Position numbers and translations under genes: made by a program. The notes beneath the pieces were generated by a model. It was given only the letters and a program-made list of their open reading frames with translations. It did not search any database and was not told the origin of the DNA. From Spirosoma profusum (GTDB lineage Bacteria > Bacteroidota > Bacteroidia > Cytophagales > Spirosomataceae): a stretch of 51,066 nucleotides of DNA. The stretch covers positions 1-51,066 of the forward strand of contig NZ_JACWZY010000042.1 in the NCBI RefSeq assembly GCF_014699005.1, given 5' to 3'. Below are positions 1 to 8,636 of the stretch, in pieces (position 1 is the stretch's first letter; each line of letters begins with the position of its first letter).

Positions 1-42
1 GGGATCGAAGGCTGATTCAAGTTTTCTTCCATAAAAAAGAAG

Positions 43-447
43 TTGCCTTCTTTACAAATTAACTCACGGATCAATAAAATCTATTCAATGCCTTCTGCTA
101 TCAAATATTCCGATGCTGAAGATAGCTATGTATATTATGTTAACAATCTTTATTATGGTGCATTACATTACGACAGTTATCGAAAATATTACTATAGATT
201 AGTAAAAAGACCCGCAAAAGTAGAATACACTAAAAATGACCTCAAAACTGGGGTAGCTGTCGAGCAGCAATGGTCGGTGATAATTGCTGATGAGAATTTC
301 AATAAGATTGGAGAGACTGATTTGCCCAAGGATGTATGGGGAGGATTAGTATTAGTCTCCAAAGAAGGCTTAGTATTGCAAAAATCTATTGACAATGAAG
401 ATTTTATGACCTTCTCCATTTTTGAACTTATGCGCAATAATGAATAA
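43..447 (+). pseudogene. C-terminal part of a DUF4221-like propeller protein, cut or broken at the left edge
   Basis: The 134 readable codons end with features I associate with the C-terminus of Bacteroidota DUF4221 proteins: an HYDSYRKYYYR segment, a WSVIIADENF strand and a final FSIFEL strand. Family members are about 350-400 residues, so most of the protein is missing. The frame is closed by TGA at 13-15, and the only start-like codons are TTG at 43 and ATG at 88. Bases 3-62 are open in another frame and read as plausible protein, so a frameshift near base 50 is possible, as is simple truncation by the window edge. Function unknown; the family is usually predicted to be a surface or periplasmic beta-propeller. 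It precedes a small Cys-rich peptide gene and a second propeller-like lipoprotein. Strongly AT-rich. Confident that it is a gene remnant or partial gene, moderate on family. Confidence 0.6.
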
Positions 448-515
448 TACAGAAATTTGCTTAATAGTATTAGATCCGTTTAGCTACTTCTAATAAAATA
501 TTCGGGTAAATAGAA

Positions 516-535
516 AATGGGTTACATTACCCATT
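516..535. promoter_or_regulatory. Small inverted repeat before the peptide gene
   Basis: AATGGGT (516-522) and ACCCATT (529-535) form a perfect 7-bp inverted repeat with a 6-base loop, 70 bases upstream of the peptide start. It could be a weak terminator for the preceding gene or an operator. No U-tract follows. Confidence 0.3.
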
Positions 536-605
536 GCATTATATCTAAATGCTGTTGAATTTTGTGGCGTTCAATGAATTATTTAACGCTTAACTGAAAG
601 TAAAA

Positions 606-803
606 ATGACAGAGGTAAACCGCAAAAAAATAGCAAAATTCTCTTTATTAACCGCTTCATTAGCAATGGGGATGACATTTAGTCAATCATTTTTTAATGA
701 AGCCCAAGCAAGTGGTGGAGCCAATGATAAATATGGAGCGGTGGGTAGTACTGGAGCTGTTATTTGTTATTGCCAAAAGTCCGGTTCTAACTGTAAATGT
801 TAA
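606..803 (+). CDS. Small secreted Cys-rich peptide, NVEALA-like
   Basis: A 65-residue protein with a clear Sec-type signal peptide: basic VNRKK, a hydrophobic stretch around residues 10-27, and a possible cleavage site after AQA (about residue 35). The sequence FNEAQASGG around the cleavage site resembles the NVEALA signature of small Bacteroidota exported peptides. The mature part would be about 30 residues, rich in Gly and Ser, ending in CYCQKSGSNCKC with four cysteines in the last 12 positions. Four clustered cysteines suggest disulfides or post-translational modification. The ATG follows AAGTAAAA, and an alternative frame starting at 697 is a shadow. Downstream lie a hairpin, a propeller-like lipoprotein and a broken CxxC lipoprotein, an arrangement I associate with NVEALA loci. 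Function is not known for the family. The gene is real with good confidence; the family match is by eye. Confidence 0.7.
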   Translation: MTEVNRKKIAKFSLLTASLAMGMTFSQSFFNEAQASGGANDKYGAVGSTGAVICYCQKSGSNCKC

Positions 804-829
804 TCAACAGTTATTAATTAAACAGGGGC

Positions 830-861
830 CATCCGTTCGTGAGATTTCTTGCGAACGGATG
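830..861 (+). terminator. Hairpin after the Cys-rich peptide gene
   Basis: CATCCGTTCG (830-839) pairs perfectly with CGAACGGATG (852-861) around a 12-base loop, 27 bases after the peptide stop and 64 before the next gene. No U-tract follows, so partial termination or mRNA protection is more likely than a strong stop. This would let the peptide be made in excess over the downstream lipoproteins. Confidence 0.5.
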
Positions 862-924
862 AAATCATACCTAGAGGTATAGTAATGATTATTTCCAATA
901 TCTCTTTTTAAAGATCATAAAAAA

Positions 925-2082
925 ATGAAAACATACAGTTTATTTCCCCTTGTAGTTATAGTACTATTCATATCATGTAGTTCGAACGATGATAAAAGGC
1001 CGAATTTTAATGAAAAATTCAAAATAATAATTTTTGATACTGTAGCAGTTCCCATAAAAGGCAAACTAATTACTGCAGTAGATCACAATAATAAGAACGG
1101 GGATATTTTACTTTGTGATCTAGCCAATATTGACACAATTTATCTCGCTAACAAAAAAGGATATGTAAAAAAAAAGGTTTCATTATTAGGCCAAGATGCA
1201 AATAGATTAGGTTCGGCTATATTTAATATTGGTTTTCTGGGTTCTGATACTATAGTAGTGAACAGCGAAAGAGGTTTTTTCTATTATAATTTAAGTTGGG
1301 AATTACAAAGATCTATTTTGGACAAAACCACACTTTTAAGTTATGGAGCAGGTATTATACCTAGAATACGTCAATTTAAGGAGAAAGGAAAAGTGTTTTT
1401 AATTCAGCATTTAAAACCTTCTTTTGAAGGTCCCATTAACTCAGAACATGGATATAATAATTATAAATCTATTACAATATATGACATCAACAATAAGTCG
1501 CATAAATTTATCGCCGGCTATGAAAAAGAAAGTATATTCCAGAAAGAAAAAATGTATTTTGGAAGTCCACTAAATTTCTTTGACATTGATAAAAATAGCA
1601 GGCTGCAAGTAATACACAATCCAGATTTGAATTTATACGAATATGATATAGAAAAACCTAACAATCCTTACTTGGTAACAAAGTTATATCCAGCTTTTTT
1701 TCAACTGAATATAAAATACGGATTAAATGAAAATATAGAATCAAAGTATGACGATCAAATAATCAATAGTCAATTCGTTGATCTAAACTGTTTTGATAGA
1801 TTTACTTTCTTAACGTATAGGACAGGTATACCTGTAGATATTTATAAAGAAGTAAAATCAAGTTCAGAGTTACCAGAGTTATTTAAAGCGCACATGAAGT
1901 ATTATGTACTATTATTAAAAGACGGGAAACAAGTATGCGCAGACATACTATTGCCTAAAGGGGTCAGCGGTATAGCTTTTATAAAGTCATCAGATGATAT
2001 ATTACTTAATACTAACCCCATGATTACCGAAACAGAATCAAGTAGCATTTTCTACAGAGCTAAACTAGTCAGAATAAAATGA
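925..2082 (+). CDS. Propeller-like surface lipoprotein of the NVEALA/DUF4221 neighbourhood
   Basis: A 385-residue protein with a lipoprotein signal: hydrophobic residues about 5-17, then FISC, so Cys18 would be lipidated, followed by SSNDDK. The rest is rich in short beta-strand repeats separated by polar turns (IIIFDTVAVPI, GDILLCDL, DTIVVNSERGFFYYNL, SITIYDINNKSHKFIAGYEK, LNLYEYDIEK), typical of a six- or seven-bladed propeller. I do not recognise a catalytic motif. The overall plan resembles the DUF4221/TolB-like lipoproteins that accompany NVEALA peptides in Bacteroidota. It lies 121 bases after the peptide gene, and its TGA overlaps the ATG of the next gene (ATGA at 2079-2082), so the two are translationally coupled. 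Very AT-rich. Probably a surface receptor or scaffold, but this is inference. Confidence 0.65.
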   Translation: MKTYSLFPLVVIVLFISCSSNDDKRPNFNEKFKIIIFDTVAVPIKGKLITAVDHNNKNGDILLCDLANIDTIYLANKKGYVKKKVSLLGQDANRLGSAIFNIGFLGSDTIVVNSERGFFYYNLSWELQRSILDKTTLLSYGAGIIPRIRQFKEKGKVFLIQHLKPSFEGPINSEHGYNNYKSITIYDINNKSHKFIAGYEKESIFQKEKMYFGSPLNFFDIDKNSRLQVIHNPDLNLYEYDIEKPNNPYLVTKLYPAFFQLNIKYGLNENIESKYDDQIINSQFVDLNCFDRFTFLTYRTGIPVDIYKEVKSSSELPELFKAHMKYYVLLLKDGKQVCADILLPKGVSGIAFIKSSDDILLNTNPMITETESSSIFYRAKLVRIK

Positions 2083-2475
2083 TAAAACTACTTAATGTAT
2101 TGCTTTTGTGCACTTTATTTATTATCTGTTGTTCTGATGACAGAGGGGCAATTGAAAATGAAGTCCATAAAATAACACAAGAGTATTATAAATAGTCTAG
2201 TAATTGTTACTAGCGTGACAGATTGCATAAGCTGCACAATAGATCGTATTACTAATTACATAAAACTAGCAAAGGAAAGCAAGATAATATTGATAACTTA
2301 TTCACCAACAGAACAGAGCAGTCACAATTATAATTTAGCATTAGTAATAAAAGAATTCAAGATTAATGATAATAAAATCCTTAAGCAGATTGGTCAATAT
2401 ACAAAAACAAAAAGCGGCCCTTACTTTTTAAAATTTCATGACGGTAAATTAGCAACTATTCAAACTAATTTATGA
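2079..2475 (+). pseudogene. Frameshifted lipoprotein with a thioredoxin-like CxxC motif
   Basis: ATG at 2079 overlaps the preceding stop and opens a 38-codon frame (MIKLLNVLLLCTLFIICCSD...) with a lipoprotein signal peptide and lipobox ending at Cys17 or Cys18; it stops at TAG 2193-2195. The next frame carries the rest: a hydrophobic strand SLVIVTSV immediately followed by TDCISC and a helix, as in thioredoxin folds, then about 80 residues ending at 2475. Removing one A in the TATAAATAG stretch near 2190 joins the halves without loss, so the gene is either disrupted by a one-base insertion or the base is a sequencing error. The 86-codon frame from GTG 2215 could also be expressed alone but would lack a signal peptide. 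Likely role: a periplasm-facing disulfide or redox lipoprotein for the Cys-rich peptide, which is inference. Confidence 0.6.
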
Positions 2476-2640
2476 CTTTCTAGGCAATAATTTAGCAAAT
2501 ATTAATTACAGAAATTTATAGTAATATTCTCGCCAACCCCTTTTAATAGCTGAATTATTCCCATGTAATATTGGCGTAAATATGCCTGAAAATATTTTCT
2601 AAGGCCCGAACACTTTAAAATACCCGTACAAAACATTAGT

Positions 2641-4197
2641 ATGGTCAACTCTTATATGAAAAGTATTCAAAGTACATGGTTTAATGAATTTTCAGAGCAC
2701 ATAGATTATCACTGTGGCTGGTTATCTCCTGGCTTTAATCTTTTTAGTTGGTCATTAAGTAGTTTACAGCTCTCAAAATTGTTCAATAAAACTGAGTTAG
2801 TGACTGATGATATAGGTGCTGAACTAGCTAGTAGATTACAATTACCTTATAGCTCCATAAAGACCAATTTAGAAGCTGTAAAGCATGAAAGCTATTTATG
2901 GGTATCTAATAAACTGTATACCTACTCTATTCAGAACGAGCCTTTTATTCATTTAGACACAGATGCCTATTTATTCAATCAAGTTGATAGGCGTTTGCTA
3001 ACGGCTTCATTGACCGCTCAAAATTTTGAATATGACCACGATAATTATATTCAGGCTTATCAGGATATATTGACTCACTTTAAATATGTTCCAGACTGGA
3101 TTTGCAAAGATGCGTACGGTCGACTAACGGCTATTAATGCTGGTTTTATAGGCGGAAATGATGCTTCCTTTTTTCAGGAGTTCACAACTGTCGTCGCTGA
3201 CTTCCTTGAGAGAAATCAGGCTGAATTAGGTAAATGCCAATATGACTACCTAAATGTGTTTGTCGAGCAATTGCTCTTCAAAAAATATGCAGATTTCAAA
3301 AATATTCCAATTGAATATATTTCGCCTATCGAATTCGGCCCTCCCTGTGATTACAAAATGGCTGAATTTACACAATTACCAGTTCATTGTAATTATGTAC
3401 ACATCACTAATTACAAGCGCAATCCAACGGTTTGCGAACAAATGGCGCAACGGCTTTGGCTGGAATCTCCTAAACTGTATGAAAGGGTATTAACGGTCTG
3501 TAGGCAGTTAGAAGCTTCTCACCATGCCATTTCTCAACCGGCTGCTCTACAACCAGTGCCCTCCCCTTTTTATCGAACCGAGCACTTACTGAATTCGCTT
3601 CAAGCTTTTTCTCTTTTTAATAAATCAGCCGAAGAATTGGAGATTTTTATTGATGCTCTTCCCGAGGGCCAACTTAAGGTTGTCGTTACGGATGTATTTC
3701 AATATGAGTGCCGTCGACAAGATTTTAGCAGAACTTTACCCGAGCCAGCCATATTCAAAAGCCATTGGCAGCACTATTCTCAACAAACGAATACCTTTTT
3801 AGGCTTACCCCTTGAGGTATTTAGCCGGAAATCCATTCGACAAAGCGCCTACTGTTTCCGGATTGAGTCAGAATGGAACTGGGCGGAGGCTAACGAATTT
3901 GCCGGACAAACTGCCGACCGGAATTTAATCGATAATCTGCAAACTGAGCCAGCCTATTACGAAACGCTGTTATATGTTTATCCACACGCGGGGATCATTC
4001 GTGAACATTTGTTAGATGCAATTAATATACTGATTCTGGATGCACTGGAAACTACCCGTAGTATTGACTCAGTCGTAGATGGTATTTGTGACCAAGTGAC
4101 AGATCATCAGTCTCAGGTGGACCACCAACAGTTAAGAGATACGATTATTAACCGCATCCGTCATTTTCTGTATCATGGTGTTCTAGAGGTAGTATGA
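2641..4197 (+). CDS. DUF6734-type glycosyltransferase-like protein with a possible PqqD-like C-terminal domain
   Basis: 518 residues. The first ~290 resemble DUF6734 proteins of Bacteroidota: an IQSTW start, GWLSPGFNLFSWSLS, ELVTDDIGAELA, then PFIHLDTDAYLF with a DxD-type motif at residues 106-108, and the conserved NAGFIGGND. These suit a GT-A nucleotide-sugar fold. Residues ~300-440 are not recognised. The last ~60 residues (ILDALETTRSIDSVVDGI ... HFLYHGVLEV) look like a PqqD-type winged helix, the fold used as a peptide-recognition element in RiPP pathways. M1 is used here; M6 (2656) starts more like family members and is an alternative. The 3' end overlaps the RND adaptor gene by ATGA, so translation is coupled. 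The first half is AT-rich and the last third closer to core composition. Product or substrate unknown. Confidence 0.65.
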   Translation: MVNSYMKSIQSTWFNEFSEHIDYHCGWLSPGFNLFSWSLSSLQLSKLFNKTELVTDDIGAELASRLQLPYSSIKTNLEAVKHESYLWVSNKLYTYSIQNEPFIHLDTDAYLFNQVDRRLLTASLTAQNFEYDHDNYIQAYQDILTHFKYVPDWICKDAYGRLTAINAGFIGGNDASFFQEFTTVVADFLERNQAELGKCQYDYLNVFVEQLLFKKYADFKNIPIEYISPIEFGPPCDYKMAEFTQLPVHCNYVHITNYKRNPTVCEQMAQRLWLESPKLYERVLTVCRQLEASHHAISQPAALQPVPSPFYRTEHLLNSLQAFSLFNKSAEELEIFIDALPEGQLKVVVTDVFQYECRRQDFSRTLPEPAIFKSHWQHYSQQTNTFLGLPLEVFSRKSIRQSAYCFRIESEWNWAEANEFAGQTADRNLIDNLQTEPAYYETLLYVYPHAGIIREHLLDAINILILDALETTRSIDSVVDGICDQVTDHQSQVDHQQLRDTIINRIRHFLYHGVLEVV

Positions 4198-5312
4198 GTA
4201 AAGTCGTTGCAGCCGTTCTGATTCAAGTACTCATAGTAGCAAGCAGTTTATGGCTCACTGGCTGTCACTCAGTTAGTTCATCTAGTGATCAACCAGACAG
4301 CACAGCTTTGACTACAGCTGTTACAACACAATACCCCATCGTTAGCTGCCAACCTGCCCGAAGAATCTCTTTTGCCTTAACAACCACTACCAATGGGCTG
4401 ATACATGCTTCCGCGCAAAGTAAGCTCAGTTTTCGAGTGGGTGGCACCATCCGTCAAATTCTGGTAAGCAATGGCTCAAACGTATCGGCGGGCCAAGTGC
4501 TGGCCCAGCTAGACGACCGCGACCAGCGCCTGGCTCTTCGCGTGGCGCAGGACCAACTGGCCGAAAGCCAGGTTCAACTTCGGGCTCTAATTGCTGAATA
4601 TGGTGGAACTGAACTGGATACACTAAGTTTGAAGGCAAACTCACGTGCCTACGTACTAACAAAAAGTGGCTACTATAAAGCGCTAACCGCGCTAATGATG
4701 GCCCGTCAGCAACTGGAATATACTACGTTACGTGCGTCTTATGCGGGTAAAATTGCAAATCTGAGCGCCAGGACCCATAATTTCATTACGTCCTACGAAC
4801 CATTTTGCACCTTACTCAGTCAGGCAGCAGTTCTGGTTGAGTTTTCGCTGCTGGAAAGCGAACTGGCTTCCATAAGAATTGGGCAGCCGGTACGTATTAC
4901 GCCTATTGCTCTACCCGACCACCACTACGTTGGTCAGGTTTCGGAAATAAATCCATTTGTAAATACGCAGGGGCTAGTATTGATTAAGGCACGTATTACC
5001 CATACGGATGCTCACCTTTTCGAGGGGATGAACGCCCGCATCACCATCGAACGACGATTGCCGAATCAGATAGTGATTTCCAAAACGGCCGTAGTTGAGC
5101 GTTCCGGGCGAAAGGTAGTCTTTACCGTTGAAACAGATAACCTATCGACAAAGCCGGATCAGGCAGCGAAGGCCAAATGGAACTACGTAACAATAGCCTA
5201 TGAAAACGATACCGACGTAGCCATTAGCGAAGGGCTAAAAGCCGGTGACCGTGTCATTGTATCAGGCAATCTTAACCTTGCCCACGACGCCCCCGTGCAG
5301 ATTCAGCAATAA
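4194..5312 (+). CDS. RND efflux periplasmic adaptor (HlyD/AcrA family), lipoprotein
   Basis: 372 residues. The N-terminus is a lipoprotein signal ending in LWLTGC (Cys24). A biotinyl-lipoyl half motif (LSFRVGGTIRQILVSNGSNV followed by AGQVLAQLDDRDQRLALRVA) leads into a short coiled coil at ~105-165, then the second half-motif YAGKIANLSARTHNFI, a beta-barrel domain (VRITPIALPDHHYVGQVSEI) and a membrane-proximal domain ending GLKAGDRVIVSGNLNL. This is the order of adaptors that bridge an inner-membrane RND pump to an outer-membrane channel. The start overlaps the DUF6734 stop (ATGA), and the pump gene follows after 84 bases. The coiled coil is short for the family. No TolC-type gene is visible, so the channel must be encoded elsewhere. 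Core composition and ACGTA-type words reappear within this gene (first at 4479). Confidence 0.9.
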   Translation: MSKVVAAVLIQVLIVASSLWLTGCHSVSSSSDQPDSTALTTAVTTQYPIVSCQPARRISFALTTTTNGLIHASAQSKLSFRVGGTIRQILVSNGSNVSAGQVLAQLDDRDQRLALRVAQDQLAESQVQLRALIAEYGGTELDTLSLKANSRAYVLTKSGYYKALTALMMARQQLEYTTLRASYAGKIANLSARTHNFITSYEPFCTLLSQAAVLVEFSLLESELASIRIGQPVRITPIALPDHHYVGQVSEINPFVNTQGLVLIKARITHTDAHLFEGMNARITIERRLPNQIVISKTAVVERSGRKVVFTVETDNLSTKPDQAAKAKWNYVTIAYENDTDVAISEGLKAGDRVIVSGNLNLAHDAPVQIQQ

Positions 5313-5396
5313 CGGCTTTACTACGTGTCTCCTTCTATAGCCACACGAGCAAAATCCTGAAAATCATTCTAATCCAGTAAATCCCGGTTCAGACCA

Positions 5397-8300
5397 TTGA
5401 CCCACTACCTCATTCACCGCCCCATTGCCGTTTGCATCGTCACCCTGGCGTTAGCGGTACTAGGTGTGCTGGCTTTTAATCAGTTACCTGTTTCGTTGCT
5501 GCCCGATATTCCCATACCGGAAATTACAGTGCAGGTGAACCATCCAACGGCATCGGCAAGGGAGTTGCAGCGAACCATAGAACAGCCGCTACGTAATCAG
5601 CTTTTGCAGGTGGCTCACCTGAACGATATTGAATCGGTTACACAAAACGGCTTAGCTATCCTCACGTTACGTTTCGATTATGGCACAAATATCCGGTTGG
5701 CTTATCTCGAAACCAATGAGAAAATCGATGCAATACTGGGTCAGTTACCGCGCGACCTCGAACGCCCTAAAGTCATCAAAGCTGGCGCTGGCGATATTCC
5801 GGTTTTTAACCTGAACGTTGTACCCGGCCCAACGTACCGCGAAGATTTTTTAGCCCTGAGCGAATTCTGCGAGAACGTATTGAAACGACGTATCGAACAA
5901 CTTCCCGACGTAGCACTGGTTGATGTGACTGGTTTAGCACAGCCCGAAGCAGTCGTACAGGTTGATCCAGCTAAATTAGCCAGCTTAGGACTTACCGAAC
6001 AGAATCTGGTCGACGTGCTAAAGCAGGCCAATCTCCAGCCGGGTAATTTCAATATACGGGAAGGCCCTTATCAGTATAGCATTCGTTTTTCGTCGGTCTT
6101 ACAAACTCCGCAGGACGTTGAAAAACTTTACTTCAGCATCGGCGGCTCAGCCGGTTCGCCAGCCGGAACAGCCCAAAGCGATCCGCGTGTTACGTATTTT
6201 GCCGACAACGTACTGACCGCACAGGAAACGCACGTACAAGCCCCGCGCCGACTGATTGCTTTACGTGAAGTAGCAACTGTTACCCTGCGCGAACGGCCCC
6301 TCACAGGTAGCTATGGATTTATTGGCAACAATTTAACAACACGACAATCCAGCGTTCAGCTACCGGCGCCAGGACGTAGCATCTGTCTGGCCATTATTAA
6401 ACAGAGAAACGCTCAACTACTGCACCTACGTACTGAATTGGCTAAATTACAGAAACAGTTTAAAGCCGATTACCCACAAATCGAATGTACAATCAGTCAA
6501 GATCAGACCGAATTGCTGGATTTATCCATAAGCAATCTCGTCAGTAATTTACTGACTGGTGCCCTGCTTACGTTTGTCATGATTTTCTTTTTCATGCGCG
6601 ACCGTCGTCTGCCGCTATTGATCGGCCTGGTGATTCCTATTTCGATTGCCGTTACGTTTCTGGGTTTTTACCTACTGGGTTTATCCATCAATATTGTTTC
6701 ACTGGCCGGGCTGGTGTTAGGAATGGGCGAAATTGTCGATAGCGCCATTATTATTCTGGAAAACATTGAGGAAAAACGTGAAGCAGGACTAAGTGTAGAG
6801 GTAAGCTGCGTATCCGGCGCTGAAGAAGTAATTCGCCCTTTATTTACGTCTGTTCTAACCAATTCGGCGGTCTTTCTACCACTCTTGTTGCTAAGCGGTC
6901 TGGCGGGGGCATTATTTTTCGATCAGGCCGTTTCGGTATCGCTGGCGCTGGGCGTATCATTAGCTTGCTCTTATACACTGGTTCCCGTGCTCTATTACGT
7001 ACTCTACCGGAATGAAGGAAGTATGAAGGCCATTCAGCCACCGACTCGATTTATGGTCTGGTTAGGCAGAATGTATCATCTTGTATTTTCAGCTGCCTTT
7101 CGCTTTAAGTGGGCTTTGATCATTAGCTTATTTATGTTACTGGGAGGAGCTTACCTGATAACGCTACGTATTGAAAAGCAGGGCATGCCCGATGTGACCC
7201 GAACCGAACTGGAAATAGTTCTCGACTGGAACGAACCACTTACCGTTGCCGAAAACAAACACAGAACCGAACAATTGATACGTCAGCTACAGCCAGCTCC
7301 TATATACACCAGCCTGTTTATTGGCCAACAACAATTTCTTCTTAACAGGCAACTTCAGCAGGCGGAAAATGAGAGTTTAGTAAGTTTGCGAACAACTTCA
7401 TCGTCAGATTATTCGATGTTATCAACTACGTTAACCGAGCGCCTAAAGAAGCAATTTCCCAAAGCTATTTTCACGATAAGACCCGCCCGTAACGTGTTTG
7501 AACAACTCTTCAACACAACCGAACCAGCGTTACGTCTCAAGCTTTATAATGCAGAGAGCCAGCAACCAATCAATTGGGACGTAGTAGACAGAATTACCCG
7601 CAACCTGGCACAGTTCGCTCCAAACGAGGTAAGCAACAGTGTTGGACAGCAAAATCAATTGGTTGTTCGGCTACAGATTGATAAACTATTACTGTACGAT
7701 GTGGATGAAACAACAGTTATTCAGCGCCTGAAGACCATATTCAATAATAATCAGGTTACGACCTTACAAACAGCGCAGCGCTTTATTCCGCTCGTTCTTT
7801 CAGCAACAAGCTCACAGGAAACTTCAGCAGGCTGGCGGCAGGCTTTCGTCTACAATCGGCAGAAACAACCTATTCCAATACGTAATCTGATTGACGTTCG
7901 GCCACAAACCGATTACAAAGCGTTCTATGCTGATAAAGAAGGCACGTATATCCCAGTTGATTTTGCGGTCAGGAGTTCTGATATCCCCATCCTAGAGCAG
8001 CAGGTTTCGCATCAACTTCAAGCCGAAAAAGGGATAGTTGCAGGCTTGTCGGGGCGTTATTTTCGAGATCAAACATACCTCGGTGAATTACTTATAATTG
8101 CCGCGATTGCAGTTCTGTTGCTATTCTGTATACTGACTGCCCAATTTGAATCTCTACAACAACCACTTATTGTCTTGTTAATTATTTTTCTGGGACTTTC
8201 GGGTGCAGTTTGGGGGCTTTACCTGGCGGGCGAAAGTCTGAATGTATTATCCGCCATCGGCATGGTAGTTCTCGTTGGCTTGCTGGATAATGATTCTATT

Positions 8301-8594
8301 TTGAAGATTGATACCATGAACCGAAGCCGGGAAACAATGTCGCTCATAGACGCCATTCGTTCGGCTGGTCAACGTCGACTTAAATCACAAATGATGACCT
8401 TTCTAACAACAGTATTGGGGCTCTTACCTGTACTGTTCAGTGGTGGATTAGGTTCTGAATTACAACAACCACTGGCGATATCGATTATAGGAGGAATGTG
8501 CATTGGCATCCTGGTATCTTGGACGGTCATTCCGATACTCTATTGGTGGTTAGCAAGTCGCAAACGAAGTCGCCAGTCATTAGGTTTACAATGA
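5397..8594 (+). CDS. RND-family efflux pump permease
   Basis: 1,065 residues, normal for RND pumps. The N-terminus THYLIHRPIAVCIVTLALAV is TM1; LLPDIPIPEITVQVNHPTAS starts the first porter domain. Two sets of membrane segments each follow a large periplasmic domain. TM4 reads GLVLGMGEIVDSAIIILENI, keeping one acidic residue of the usual proton-relay pair, and TM10 reads GMVVLVGLLDNDSILKID, with Asp where AcrB-type pumps have Lys; this is closer to the heavy-metal/Bacteroidota branch than to AcrB. A TTG start is required: the frame has no ATG between the stop at 5370-5372 and TTG 5397. It follows the adaptor by 84 bases. Substrate cannot be told; coupling to the DUF6734 gene suggests export of a peptide or glycosylated product, but it may be a general efflux pump. 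Confidence 0.93.
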   Translation: MTHYLIHRPIAVCIVTLALAVLGVLAFNQLPVSLLPDIPIPEITVQVNHPTASARELQRTIEQPLRNQLLQVAHLNDIESVTQNGLAILTLRFDYGTNIRLAYLETNEKIDAILGQLPRDLERPKVIKAGAGDIPVFNLNVVPGPTYREDFLALSEFCENVLKRRIEQLPDVALVDVTGLAQPEAVVQVDPAKLASLGLTEQNLVDVLKQANLQPGNFNIREGPYQYSIRFSSVLQTPQDVEKLYFSIGGSAGSPAGTAQSDPRVTYFADNVLTAQETHVQAPRRLIALREVATVTLRERPLTGSYGFIGNNLTTRQSSVQLPAPGRSICLAIIKQRNAQLLHLRTELAKLQKQFKADYPQIECTISQDQTELLDLSISNLVSNLLTGALLTFVMIFFFMRDRRLPLLIGLVIPISIAVTFLGFYLLGLSINIVSLAGLVLGMGEIVDSAIIILENIEEKREAGLSVEVSCVSGAEEVIRPLFTSVLTNSAVFLPLLLLSGLAGALFFDQAVSVSLALGVSLACSYTLVPVLYYVLYRNEGSMKAIQPPTRFMVWLGRMYHLVFSAAFRFKWALIISLFMLLGGAYLITLRIEKQGMPDVTRTELEIVLDWNEPLTVAENKHRTEQLIRQLQPAPIYTSLFIGQQQFLLNRQLQQAENESLVSLRTTSSSDYSMLSTTLTERLKKQFPKAIFTIRPARNVFEQLFNTTEPALRLKLYNAESQQPINWDVVDRITRNLAQFAPNEVSNSVGQQNQLVVRLQIDKLLLYDVDETTVIQRLKTIFNNNQVTTLQTAQRFIPLVLSATSSQETSAGWRQAFVYNRQKQPIPIRNLIDVRPQTDYKAFYADKEGTYIPVDFAVRSSDIPILEQQVSHQLQAEKGIVAGLSGRYFRDQTYLGELLIIAAIAVLLLFCILTAQFESLQQPLIVLLIIFLGLSGAVWGLYLAGESLNVLSAIGMVVLVGLLDNDSILKIDTMNRSRETMSLIDAIRSAGQRRLKSQMMTFLTTVLGLLPVLFSGGLGSELQQPLAISIIGGMCIGILVSWTVIPILYWWLASRKRSRQSLGLQ

Positions 8595-8636
8595 CCGCGA
8601 CTATCGGCTGACGACTAACAACTATCGACTTATTTA

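Noticed and set aside
606..803. Calling the Cys-rich peptide a lanthipeptide precursor
   Set aside because: It has a Sec signal peptide and no LanB, LanC or LanM gene is present. A different kind of modification remains possible.
2508..2523. ACAGAAATTTATAGTA repeated at 2,508 and 42,968, with a shorter form near 452
   Set aside because: A 16-base AT-rich match is expected by chance in 51 kb; no flanking similarity or gene-boundary logic, so not called a transposon or attachment site.
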